Shown piece by piece: positions 30,801 to 38,211 of a DNA stretch of 64,000 bases. Each line of letters opens with the position of its first letter. Position 1 is the stretch's first letter. Source of the DNA: Sphingopyxis macrogoltabida (GTDB lineage Bacteria; Pseudomonadota; Alphaproteobacteria; Sphingomonadales; Sphingomonadaceae); NCBI RefSeq assembly GCF_001307295.1, contig NZ_CP012700.1, positions 1,119,001 through 1,183,000 on the forward strand, given 5' to 3'. Under the pieces are notes generated by a model. That model made no database searches. It saw only the letters and a program-made list of their open reading frames with translations, and was not told the origin of the DNA. The position numbers and the translations under genes were made by a program.

Positions 30801-30825
30801 GGAACTTGCGTGTCGTCGGCAGGTT
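30801..30825 (+). promoter_or_regulatory. EcfG-type general stress promoter
   Basis: GGAAC (30801-30805), 16 bases, GGTT (30822-30825). Fits the GGAAC-N16/17-nGTT consensus of alphaproteobacterial sigma-EcfG. The next gene starts 24 bp downstream. Confidence 0.6.
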
Positions 30826-30848
30826 TTCTGGACCGCGAGGAGTTGACG

Positions 30849-30995
30849 ATGAGCCGTGACAGAAAGCCCGACGGAAAATATGATCGTGTTGCGCCGCCGC
30901 TGCCGCACCCTTCGTGGCGCCACGGACCGCCGGAGGCGAAAGAAAAGCCCGCGCGGCTGACCGCAAGAGAGTTCTGGGCGCGCCTCGGGCTCTGA
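30849..30995 (+). CDS. Short basic protein, unknown, likely stress-induced
   Basis: A 48-residue protein with a strong ribosome site (GAGGAG) 7 bp before ATG 30849. It is polar, Pro- and Lys-rich in the first 35 residues and ends 'LTAREFWARLGL', a possible helix. No membrane part, no Cys. I do not recognise the family. The GGAAC-N16-GGTT box just upstream suggests sigma-EcfG control. It marks the first gene of chromosomal character right of the integrase remnant. Confidence 0.55.
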   Translation: MSRDRKPDGKYDRVAPPLPHPSWRHGPPEAKEKPARLTAREFWARLGL

Positions 30996-31074
30996 GCTGT
31001 TCGATGGCGCCCTTCGGCCATTCTCCGGGGCTTTTGCCGGGCCGGCGATGCGAGCGGGTTCGAAGCAACGGAAC

Positions 31075-31455
31075 ATGACGCAGCGCGCCGAAATCATCGC
31101 CAGCGAGGAACGGCTCCGCAGCGCCATGCTGGCGCGCGATATCGCCGCGCTCGACGCGCTGCTCTGCGACGATGCCCTGTTTATCGACCAGAATGGTGCG
31201 CAAATTTCCAAAGCCGCCGATCTTGCGATGCACCGCTCGGGGCGTCTCGAAATCGCGTCGCTCGATTATGCCCCGGACATGCTTGTTCGCTGCTACGGCG
31301 AGGCGGCGGCGACCTGCGTCACAGCAGAAATCAGAGGAACCTTCGACGGTGCCGCTTTCTCCGGACGCTTCGTCTATTCGCGCGTGTGGACGCGCGGGCC
31401 GAACGGATGGCGCGTTGCGCAAGCGCATTGTTCGGCGGTTCCCGCAACGGGGTGA
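31075..31455 (+). CDS. SnoaL-like / DUF4440 domain protein
   Basis: A 126-residue protein of the NTF2-like fold (DUF4440). Features are the N-terminal helix 'IIASEERLRSAMLARDIAAL', then 'LLCDDALFIDQNG' (about 31-43), then beta strands ending 'GWRVAQAHCSAVP'. Members include ketosteroid isomerase-like enzymes and binding proteins; the substrate is not predictable here. The start at 31075 (MTQRAEI) fits the family; an ATG-like start 27 bp earlier is possible. It converges with the hybrid kinase gene, 18 bp apart. Confidence 0.8.
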   Translation: MTQRAEIIASEERLRSAMLARDIAALDALLCDDALFIDQNGAQISKAADLAMHRSGRLEIASLDYAPDMLVRCYGEAAATCVTAEIRGTFDGAAFSGRFVYSRVWTRGPNGWRVAQAHCSAVPATG

Positions 31456-31473
31456 CCGGGCCTGGCACGCCCG

Positions 31474-33492
31474 TCAGTCGTCCGTGCGCGCGATCAGCGC
31501 CTTCACGCGGCGGGCAAAATGGTCGAGCTGAAACGGCTTGGTCATGACGTGCATGCCCGAATCGAGATGGCCGTGGTTGAGCACGGCATTCTCCGCATAG
31601 CCGGTGACGAAGAGCACCTCGAGATCGGGCGCGAGCGCACGGATGGATTCGGCAAGCTGACGGCCGTTCATACCGCCGGGCAAGCCGACATCGGTAATCA
31701 GCAGATCGAACGGGCCCTGGCTCTCGAACAGCCTGAGCGCCGATGCGCCATCCTCGGCCTCGACGACGTGATAGCCGAGCGCCTCGAGCTGCTCGCTCGC
31801 AAGCATTCGGATCAGCGGCTCGTCGTCGACGAGCAGGATGGCCTCGCCCGCCGAGGATCGCGGCGCTTCGCCCTTCTCGATTTCGCGCGCCTGCTCGGCG
31901 GCATCGGCGGCTCCGTAGCGCGGAAGATAGATGCATACCATGCTGCCCTGGCCGGGCTCGGAATAGATGCGGGCGGCGCCGCCCGACTGGCCCGCGAAAC
32001 CATAGACCATCGAAAGGCCGAGCCCCGTGCCGTGCCCCATGGGCTTTGTCGTATAGAAGGGGTCGAAGGCGCGCGCGGCAACCTCGGGGGTCATGCCCGT
32101 CCCGGTGTCCGATACACAAATCGACACATATTGGCCCGGAGTGAGCCCGCGCTGCTGCGCGCTGCTCTCATCCATCCAGCGGTTCGACGTCTCGATCGTA
32201 ATCTTGCCGCCGTCGGGCATCGCGTCGCGCGCGTTGATGCAGAGGTTGAGCAGGGCATTCTCGAGCTGGTCGGCATCGACGAAGCACGTCCACAGACCCG
32301 CAGCGCCCGCGGTCTCGACCGCGATGGCCGGTCCCACGCTCCGTTCGATCAGTTCCTGCATGCCCTCGACGAGCTTGTTCGCGGCGACCGGCTTCGGCTC
32401 GAGTGTCTGCCGCCGCGAGAAGGCCAGCAACCGCTGCGTCAGACTGGCGGCGCGGCGGGTCGCGCCGCTTGCAGCCGTGATATAACGGTCGAGTTCCGCG
32501 ACACGGCCCTGCGCGATCCGCGCCGCCATCACCTCGAGACTGCCGCTGATCCCCGCAAGAATATTATTGAAATCGTGCGCGAGGCCGCCCGTCAGTTGGC
32601 CGACGGCTTCCATCTTCTGGCTGTGACGAAGTGTCTCCTCGGCGGCCATCAGTTCAGCGGTGCGCTCCTCGACCTGCCGTTCGAGCGTCGTGTTGAGCTC
32701 GGCCAGCGCGAGCTCGGCGCGGCGGCGTGCCGTGATATCCTGGAAGAGCACCGCGACCTGCTTGCGGTTCGGTGGTTCGATGCGCACCGCCGCCAGTTCG
32801 AGGAAGCGGCCCGTCGCGACCAGCTCCTGCTGGAAGCGGATAGGCTCGCCGGTGCGCAGGACCTTGCCGTAACGCTCGATCCAGGCATCGGCTTCGTCGC
32901 CGACCATCTCGCGCAGTTTCTGGCCGACGACATTCTCGATGCCCGCGTGCCGTGCGTAGGCCGCGTTGGCCTCGAGGTGGATATAGTCGCTGTCGGGCCC
33001 ATGCGGGCCATCGAAGAATTCGATGATGCAGAAGCCCTCGTCGATCGCATCGAAGAGACCCTTGTAGAGTTCTTCGCTCTCGCGCTGCGCTTGCTGGACA
33101 CGGAAGCGCTCGGTGACATCGGCGCCCTGGACGAACACGCCGTCGACCTTGCCGTCTGCCCCGAGCAGCGGCTGGTAGACGAAGTCGAGATAATGGTCGC
33201 TTGCCGGCTCGCCGGGCCGACCCTGGCGCCGGAAGAGGGCGCCGCGCGCGGAATAGGCCTCGCCGGTTCGGTAGATCTCGTCGAGGATGGCGACAAATCC
33301 TTGCGCTGCGGCGTCGGGCAACGCCTCCGCAACGGTGCGGCCGACGATGTCTCGGCCGCCGACCAGTTCGATATAGGCCGGGTTGGCGAGTTCGAACCGG
33401 TGATCGCTCCCGCGAAGGAGCGCCATGAAATTGGGCGCCTGCTCGAACATATGCGCGAGGATCGGCCCCACGCCGCTACCGCCTTCGTTCAC
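31474..33492 (-). CDS. Hybrid sensor histidine kinase (PAS-PAS-HisKA-HATPase-REC)
   Basis: A 672-residue soluble kinase. Order: PAS domain (about 15-125), second PAS (about 138-265, with 'NVVGQKLREMVGDEADAW'), coiled coil, HisKA with 'GGLAHDFNNILAGI' (about 308-321, His at about 312), HATPase_c with 'LNLCINARDAMPDGG' and 'GTGLGLSMVYGF', and a C-terminal receiver with 'LLVDDEPLIR' and phospho-acceptor 'LLITDVGLPG' plus 'MTKPFQ'. No membrane helix is seen. GTG 33492, with AGAAAGGG ahead, is preferred over an upstream ATG at 33543. An EcfG-type box lies at 33561-33585. The signal sensed is unknown. Confidence 0.93.
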   Translation of the reverse strand: MNEGGSGVGPILAHMFEQAPNFMALLRGSDHRFELANPAYIELVGGRDIVGRTVAEALPDAAAQGFVAILDEIYRTGEAYSARGALFRRQGRPGEPASDHYLDFVYQPLLGADGKVDGVFVQGADVTERFRVQQAQRESEELYKGLFDAIDEGFCIIEFFDGPHGPDSDYIHLEANAAYARHAGIENVVGQKLREMVGDEADAWIERYGKVLRTGEPIRFQQELVATGRFLELAAVRIEPPNRKQVAVLFQDITARRRAELALAELNTTLERQVEERTAELMAAEETLRHSQKMEAVGQLTGGLAHDFNNILAGISGSLEVMAARIAQGRVAELDRYITAASGATRRAASLTQRLLAFSRRQTLEPKPVAANKLVEGMQELIERSVGPAIAVETAGAAGLWTCFVDADQLENALLNLCINARDAMPDGGKITIETSNRWMDESSAQQRGLTPGQYVSICVSDTGTGMTPEVAARAFDPFYTTKPMGHGTGLGLSMVYGFAGQSGGAARIYSEPGQGSMVCIYLPRYGAADAAEQAREIEKGEAPRSSAGEAILLVDDEPLIRMLASEQLEALGYHVVEAEDGASALRLFESQGPFDLLITDVGLPGGMNGRQLAESIRALAPDLEVLFVTGYAENAVLNHGHLDSGMHVMTKPFQLDHFARRVKALIARTDD

Positions 33493-33560
33493 GCAACGCC
33501 CTTTCTCTCTGCCCCGCGCTGCGCGATATTGCACGGTGCACAATCCGGAACCAGACCGAT

Positions 33561-33585
33561 AACGAGGACGGCAGGCCGTAGTTCC
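33561..33585 (-). promoter_or_regulatory. EcfG-type general stress promoter for the hybrid kinase
   Basis: Read on the minus strand: GGAAC (33585-33581), 16 bases, CGTT (33564-33561). An exact consensus match, about 70 bp before the GTG of the kinase. Confidence 0.65.
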
Positions 33586-33698
33586 GGCACGACGAAGAGA
33601 TTGAAGATTTGCCCGGTAATAACATAAGATAAGTCGTTTCTTTGCCGTAATGGCAGAATGTTTGAGGGTGCTGTGCTCGCCCGCAACCGGACGAACCC

Positions 33699-34229
33699 TT
33701 GCCCAACGAAACGCTACGCCGCGCGCTCAGAGCGCAAACGGCTTCACAACATCGATTGCTCGACGATGCCGTCGGGTCGTTTGCGACGGTCGAGGCCTAT
33801 GGACGCTTCGTCGCGAACAGTCTCGCGTTCCGCGCTCCGGTCGAGACGCTGCTTGCGCGCGGCACCCGGTGGCCGCTTCTGCCGCTGGCGGACCTGATGC
33901 GCGAGGATCTGGCCGACCTTGACGTGGCGCCGCGCCCCGAAGGCGTGTTCGCGAAGGCGCCTGGGGGGGCCGGCGAGGTCGGTATCGCCTATGTCCTCGA
34001 GGGCTCGGCACTCGGCGCCCGGCTGCTCGTCCGCCGCGCGGCCGCACTCGGTTATGGCGCGCGCTACGGCGCGCGGCACCTCGCGAGGCAGGTGGAGGAC
34101 ATGGCGCGCTGGAGGCGCTTTCTGGCGCTGCTCGAGACGATCCCGGACAGTCAAACCGATGCGGTGGTCGCCGGCGCCGTCGCGGCCTTCGACTTCGCGC
34201 TCGGCATCTATACTGTGGAGACGGTATGA
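33699..34229 (+). CDS. bphO: Heme oxygenase (biliverdin-producing), BphO/HemO type
   Basis: Opens heme to biliverdin IX, CO and iron, giving the chromophore for the phytochrome encoded next. The 176-residue protein has the proximal His in 'TASQHRLLDDAV' (about 14-25) and the distal helix 'YVLEGSALGARLL' (about 97-109), typical of bacterial heme oxygenases. The start is TTG 33699, since no ATG or GTG gives the N-terminal helix. A possible sigma-70 promoter TTGAAG-N18-TAAGAT lies at 33601-33630. The stop overlaps the bphP start (ATGA), so both are translated together. Confidence 0.9.
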   Translation: MPNETLRRALRAQTASQHRLLDDAVGSFATVEAYGRFVANSLAFRAPVETLLARGTRWPLLPLADLMREDLADLDVAPRPEGVFAKAPGGAGEVGIAYVLEGSALGARLLVRRAAALGYGARYGARHLARQVEDMARWRRFLALLETIPDSQTDAVVAGAVAAFDFALGIYTVETV

Positions 34230-36439
34230 CGACGGGCGTCGACCTCACCAACTGCGACCGCGAGCCCATCCACATCCCGGGGAGCATCCAGCCGCACGGC
34301 TGTCTTGTCGCCTGTGATGCCGGGGCGGTGACGATCCTGCGGCATTCGCTCAACTGCGGCAACATGCTCGGTGCGGCGGGCAATCTTAACGGGCGTGACC
34401 TTGCGTCGGTCCTCGGTGCAAAGACCGCGCACGATATTCGGAACGCGCTCGGGCGCGCCCAGCTCAGCGGACGCTCGGCGCTGATGTTCGATTGCGCGCT
34501 CGAAAACGGCCGTCGCTTCGATGTCGCGGTGCACCGCTTCAAGGGCAGCGCGATCATCGAGTTCGAATCCGCAGAGGCCAATCTCGCCGCGCCGCTCGAA
34601 ATGGCGCGCGCGATGATCGGACGCATCGCGGCAATCGACAGCGTCGAACGGCTGGCGAAGGACAGTACGCGGCTGGTGCGCGCCGCCCTCGGTTACGACC
34701 GGGTGATGATCTACCAGTTCGGGCCCGACGGTGCCGGCAAGGTGGTGAGCGAAGCGAAGCGCGCCGATCTCGAAAGCTTCCTGGGCCAATATTTTCCGGC
34801 GACCGACATCCCGCAGCAGGCACGGGCGCTCTATCTCAAGAACACGATCCGGATCATCTCGGACGCCGATTTCGAACGCATACCGGTCGAGCCGGTGCTC
34901 GACGCGTCGGGCGAACCGCTCGACCTCTCCTTCGCGCACCTGCGCAGCGTCTCGCCGATCCACTGCGAATATCTGCGCAACATGGGCGTCGGCGCCTCGA
35001 TGTCGATCTCGATCATCGTCGACGGCGAGCTATGGGGGCTGATCGCGTGCCACCATTACAGCCCCCGCACCTTGTCGATGGCCGAGCGCGTTGCGGCCGA
35101 GATGTTCGGCGAATTCTTCTCGCTCCATCTTAATGCGCTGCGACACAAGCAAACACTGGACGCTGCGCACCGCGCGCGCGAGGCGCTCGACAGCTTCCTG
35201 CGCGATACGGTCGGCTCGCACGACATCAACGGGTTGCTCCGCGACAAGCTGTCGCAGTTCGCCGGGCTCATTCCTTGCGACGGCGTAGCGATGTGGCTCG
35301 ACGGACAGATGTCGGTCGTGGGGTCGGTGCCGCCCGAGGCGGCCATTCTCGCGCTCGCGCGTTTTGCAGAAACCGTCGCCGATGGCCAGATATGGGCAAC
35401 CCACAAACTCGCCAATGTCGTGCCGGGAGCCGAAGATTATGCGCCGATGGCGGCCGGCATGCTCGTCGTGCCGCTTTCGCAGCGGCCTCGGGACTTCCTC
35501 TTCTTTTTCCGCAAGGAACTCGTCCACACGCTCGACTGGGCGGGAAATCCCGACAAGACCTATGAGACGGGGCCGCTTGGCGATCGGCTGACGCCGCGCA
35601 AGAGCTTCGCGATATGGAAGGAAACCGTGCGCAGCGAGAGCGCGCACTGGACCGAGCAGGAGCGACGCTTTGGCGAGGCAACGCGCATCGCGCTCGTCGA
35701 GGTCATCCTCCAGCACAGCGAGCGGCTCGCCGACGAACGTACCAAGGCCGAGCTTCGCCAGCGCATGCTCAACGAGGAGCTCAATCACCGGGTGAAGAAC
35801 ATCCTCGCCGTGATCCGCTCGCTCGTCGTGCATCCAACCGCCGACGGCGAGACGCTCGAAAATTACGCTGCATCGTTGCGCGGCCGCATCCAGGCCTTGT
35901 CGCTCGCGCACGACCAGGTCGTGCGCAACGATGGCGGCGGCGCGCTGCGCGATCTTTTGCATGCCGAACTCATGCCCTATTGGGGAGATGGCGAGCGTGT
36001 TACGCTCGATGGCCCGGCGATCTGGATGGACGCGCGCGCCTATTCGATCATGGCACTCGTCCTGCACGAGCTTTCGACCAATGCCGCCAAATATGGCGCC
36101 TTGTCGCTTCCCACCGGCCGCCTTTCGGTGACCTGGTCGCTGACGCCCGTCGGCGGATGCCGGATCGCCTGGCGCGAGGCGGGCGGTCCGCGCGTCGCCG
36201 CGCCCGCGCGTCGCGGTTTCGGCTCGGTCCTCATCGAGCGCAGCATACCCTTCGATCTTGGCGGTGACGCGGCGATCGAATATCGTCCCGATGGGCTCGA
36301 GGCCGACTTCATCCTGCCGTCGCGCTTCGTCGCGCTGCGCCAGGCCGAGGCGGCCTTCACGAACGAGGAGCTGCCGATGGTCGACCGTCACGACAATCTC
36401 GACCTCAAGGGCAAGACAGCGCTGATCGTCGAGGACTAG
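34226..36439 (+). CDS. bphP: Bacteriophytochrome histidine kinase (receiver domain cut by stop codon)
   Basis: Red/far-red photosensor kinase using biliverdin from the adjacent heme oxygenase. Domains: PAS with chromophore Cys10 in 'LTNCDREPIHIPGSIQPHG', GAF (about 130-310) with 'PATDIPQQAR' and 'VSPIHCEYLRNMGV', PHY (about 320-500) with 'TPRKSFAIWKETV', and an HWE-type kinase with 'NEELNHRVKNILAVI' (His about 521), 'HELSTNAAKYGALS' and a W-x-E in 'AWREAGG'. The frame then enters a receiver ('TALIVED') and hits TAG at 36437-36439. The same frame continues as a full receiver to 36757. So the 737-residue product lacks its receiver unless the stop is read through. Confidence 0.94.
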   Translation: MTTGVDLTNCDREPIHIPGSIQPHGCLVACDAGAVTILRHSLNCGNMLGAAGNLNGRDLASVLGAKTAHDIRNALGRAQLSGRSALMFDCALENGRRFDVAVHRFKGSAIIEFESAEANLAAPLEMARAMIGRIAAIDSVERLAKDSTRLVRAALGYDRVMIYQFGPDGAGKVVSEAKRADLESFLGQYFPATDIPQQARALYLKNTIRIISDADFERIPVEPVLDASGEPLDLSFAHLRSVSPIHCEYLRNMGVGASMSISIIVDGELWGLIACHHYSPRTLSMAERVAAEMFGEFFSLHLNALRHKQTLDAAHRAREALDSFLRDTVGSHDINGLLRDKLSQFAGLIPCDGVAMWLDGQMSVVGSVPPEAAILALARFAETVADGQIWATHKLANVVPGAEDYAPMAAGMLVVPLSQRPRDFLFFFRKELVHTLDWAGNPDKTYETGPLGDRLTPRKSFAIWKETVRSESAHWTEQERRFGEATRIALVEVILQHSERLADERTKAELRQRMLNEELNHRVKNILAVIRSLVVHPTADGETLENYAASLRGRIQALSLAHDQVVRNDGGGALRDLLHAELMPYWGDGERVTLDGPAIWMDARAYSIMALVLHELSTNAAKYGALSLPTGRLSVTWSLTPVGGCRIAWREAGGPRVAAPARRGFGSVLIERSIPFDLGGDAAIEYRPDGLEADFILPSRFVALRQAEAAFTNEELPMVDRHDNLDLKGKTALIVED

Positions 36440-36757
36440 CTTCTCATTGCGATCGATCTCGAGCAGATATTGGACGATGTCGGTGTAACCGTGCTCAACA
36501 CGCTGACCTCGTCGCGCGACGCGCTCGACTTTCTTGCGGGCAGTCTTCCCGATTTTGCGATCCTCGACATCAACCTCGGGCAGGGGACGTCCGAGCCGAT
36601 CGCGCGCCTCCTCACAGAGCGCGGCACTCCCTTTCTCTTCGCCACGGGTTATGGCGACGACGGTGCGATCCCCGACGACATGGCCGCGGTGCCCGTCGTG
36701 CGAAAGCCCTTCGAGCGCGATGCGCTGCTCGACAGGCTCAGGCTCGTCCTGGGTTGA
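36440..36757 (+). pseudogene. Receiver (REC) domain cut off from the phytochrome by an amber codon
   Basis: In frame with bphP directly after the TAG, residues read 'LLIAIDLEQILDDVGVTVL', phospho-acceptor Asp in 'FAILDINLG', then 'FLFATGYGDD' and the conserved Lys in 'VVRKPFERDALL', a complete receiver minus its first strand. In relatives the residue at the stop is usually Gln, and CAG to TAG is one change. A separate start at TTG 36470 would lack the first strand and acidic pair, so a working stand-alone regulator is unlikely. Possibilities: real truncation, amber suppression, or a sequencing error. Confidence 0.8.
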
Positions 36758-36771
36758 AGGCCGCAGGCGTC

Positions 36772-37023
36772 CTACCCGCCCGGCGGCGGTCGCCATTTGG
36801 CGTCGACAATCTGCACGATCAGCGCGCAGTTCAACTCGCCGCTTTCATCGGTGACGTTGATCCGCAGCCCCTGGTCGCGGACGAGCATGTCGGGGTCGTC
36901 CCTCAGCAGGCCGCCGCCGAATCGGATCGCTTCGCGCAGGGCCGACGCATCGTCGTCGAGCTCGCTGCCTTGCGCGTCGATCTCCTCGGCGCCGTCGAAA
37001 AGATGGAAAAAAAAGCGGGGCAT
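36772..37023 (-). CDS. DUF6894 family protein
   Basis: An 83-residue protein with the family start 'MPRFFFHLFDGAEEIDAQG' and 'LDDDASALREAIRF'. It is a small beta-alpha protein of unknown role, common in multiple copies in Rhizobiales and Sphingomonadales. It ends 15 bp from the end of the phytochrome receiver (convergent) and lies downstream of the Crp/Fnr gene on the same strand (33 bp), so it may share its transcript. Confidence 0.82.
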   Translation of the reverse strand: MPRFFFHLFDGAEEIDAQGSELDDDASALREAIRFGGGLLRDDPDMLVRDQGLRINVTDESGELNCALIVQIVDAKWRPPPGG

Positions 37024-37056
37024 GGGCAGGCGTCTCCAAATATGGCCCGCCCTTGC

Positions 37057-37875
37057 TCAGACAACCGCCGAACTCTGGTTTCGATGCAGGTAAATATCGG
37101 AAAATTGGGCAATTCTGTGCAGCGTGGCGATATCGGCGATCGAGACACGCCGCGAAACGCGCCGGATCGCGCCCTCCTTCTCGAGTTCCCGCAATGTCCG
37201 GTTGATGTGAACCGGGGTCAGGCCGAGCAGGTCGGCGAGTTGTTCCTGCGTCAGCGGCAGCTCGAAATTGCCGATCGTCTCGCCGGCGATCTGCTCGACC
37301 CGGTATAGCAATTCGCAAAGCAGGTGCGCGAGGCGGGTCAGCGCATTGCGGCGACCGATGTTGAGAAGCCATTCGCGCCCGATCGAGGCTTCGATCAAAA
37401 TGTCGACGAGCACCGCGCGTGCAAGACCAGGGCGCGGCGCTACGAGGTTTTCGAGATCCTTCAGCGCGAAGATCGCAAGCTCGACCTTGGTTAGCGCCTG
37501 GAGATTGTGGTCGGCGCGGTCGAGATAGAGTGACTGGAAATCGAGCGGATCGCCCGGAATCTTGAGCGCGACGATCTGCCGACCGCCATCGGCGGAAATT
37601 TTTTGCCGGTATGCGAAGCCCGACAGCAGCACCGGGCAGATTTCCGCGCGCTCGCCTTCGCGGAGGATATGATCATTCGGTTCGAGGGTCTTGATGCTGA
37701 AGGGTAGCGATGCGATGGCCGCCTGGTCGTCGGCGGAAAGGCGGCTGTGACTGATCAGCTTGCGAACGAAGATGCCAAGGCGACCATGTCGGTGCGCCTG
37801 GACGGCGTCGCCCATCCAGCGAAACGGCGCGTCGATTTCTCTGTGCACATGCCCCTCCGGTTCGTTGCAACTCAT
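37057..37875 (-). CDS. Crp/Fnr family transcriptional regulator
   Basis: Cyclic-nucleotide-binding-fold regulator. The open frame has 272 residues: cNMP-like beta barrel (about 55-150, 'DHILREGERAEICPVLLSG', 'GDPLDFQSLYLD'), dimer helix, and a winged HTH (about 205-255) with 'LTQEQLADLLGLTPVHINRTL'. No Cys cluster of Fnr type and no cAMP-contact Arg pattern is obvious, so the ligand is unknown. An EcfG-type box ends only 10 bp before ATG 37875, which leaves almost no leader; a later start such as ATG 37815 is therefore possible. HTH residues resemble the Crp/Fnr group common in sphingomonads. Confidence 0.9.
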   Translation of the reverse strand: MSCNEPEGHVHREIDAPFRWMGDAVQAHRHGRLGIFVRKLISHSRLSADDQAAIASLPFSIKTLEPNDHILREGERAEICPVLLSGFAYRQKISADGGRQIVALKIPGDPLDFQSLYLDRADHNLQALTKVELAIFALKDLENLVAPRPGLARAVLVDILIEASIGREWLLNIGRRNALTRLAHLLCELLYRVEQIAGETIGNFELPLTQEQLADLLGLTPVHINRTLRELEKEGAIRRVSRRVSIADIATLHRIAQFSDIYLHRNQSSAVV

Positions 37876-37884
37876 CGAAGCTCA

Positions 37885-37909
37885 AACAGACCGGTTCGAA
37901 AAGCGTTCC
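37885..37909 (-). promoter_or_regulatory. EcfG-type general stress promoter for the Crp/Fnr gene
   Basis: Minus strand: GGAAC (37909-37905), 16 bases, TGTT (37888-37885). It matches GGAAC-N16-nGTT. Confidence 0.6.
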
Positions 37910-38105
37910 CGTAGGCGATAGCGGCTTCGCAGCCCGGTGTGGGGACGCATTGTCGAGCGAGAGGTGTCTCTTTTGGCGCCCCGGTACAATCACGACGATC
38001 CGGTGCGCAGTAAATGCGGCGCGCGATCCTGAAGAGCCCTTCCTCTTTTGAGGACAGATATCTTCTTCTGACAACCGCCCGGGACAACGGGCGGGTGTCT
38101 TTTTA
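37910..38105 (+). ncRNA. Candidate small RNA ending at a strong terminator
   Basis: The gap between the Crp/Fnr gene and the L,D-transpeptidase holds no gene, yet on the plus strand it ends in a textbook terminator: GACAACCGCCCG (38070-38081), 6-base loop, CGGGCGGGTGTC (38088-38099; one mismatch), then TTTTT. A smaller perfect hairpin TCCTC-TTTT-GAGGA lies at 38041-38054. No plus-strand coding gene exists upstream within 1 kb, so the terminator must serve a short noncoding transcript or stop antisense transcription. The 5' end is unknown. Confidence 0.35.
38070..38105 (+). terminator. Rho-independent terminator, plus strand
   Basis: 12-bp stem with one mismatch, 6-base loop, five T and A after it (38100-38105). 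The T-run is only on the plus strand side; the other side has no T-run in minus orientation. Confidence 0.75.
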
Positions 38106-38211
38106 TCAGGAAAAACCGCTCTGCATCCTTCGATCGCACGGTATGCGGTTGCGCAAAATCCTTGTTCGATGCCGTTGCCCACCGCTCTGCGCGTCAGGGC
38201 GCCTCATCGGT

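Noticed and set aside
31519..33627. 702-codon plus-strand open frame opposite the hybrid kinase
   Set aside because: Antisense shadow; the minus-strand kinase has all catalytic motifs.
35030..36796. 588-codon minus-strand open frame opposite the phytochrome
   Set aside because: Antisense shadow of bphP with no recognisable domain.
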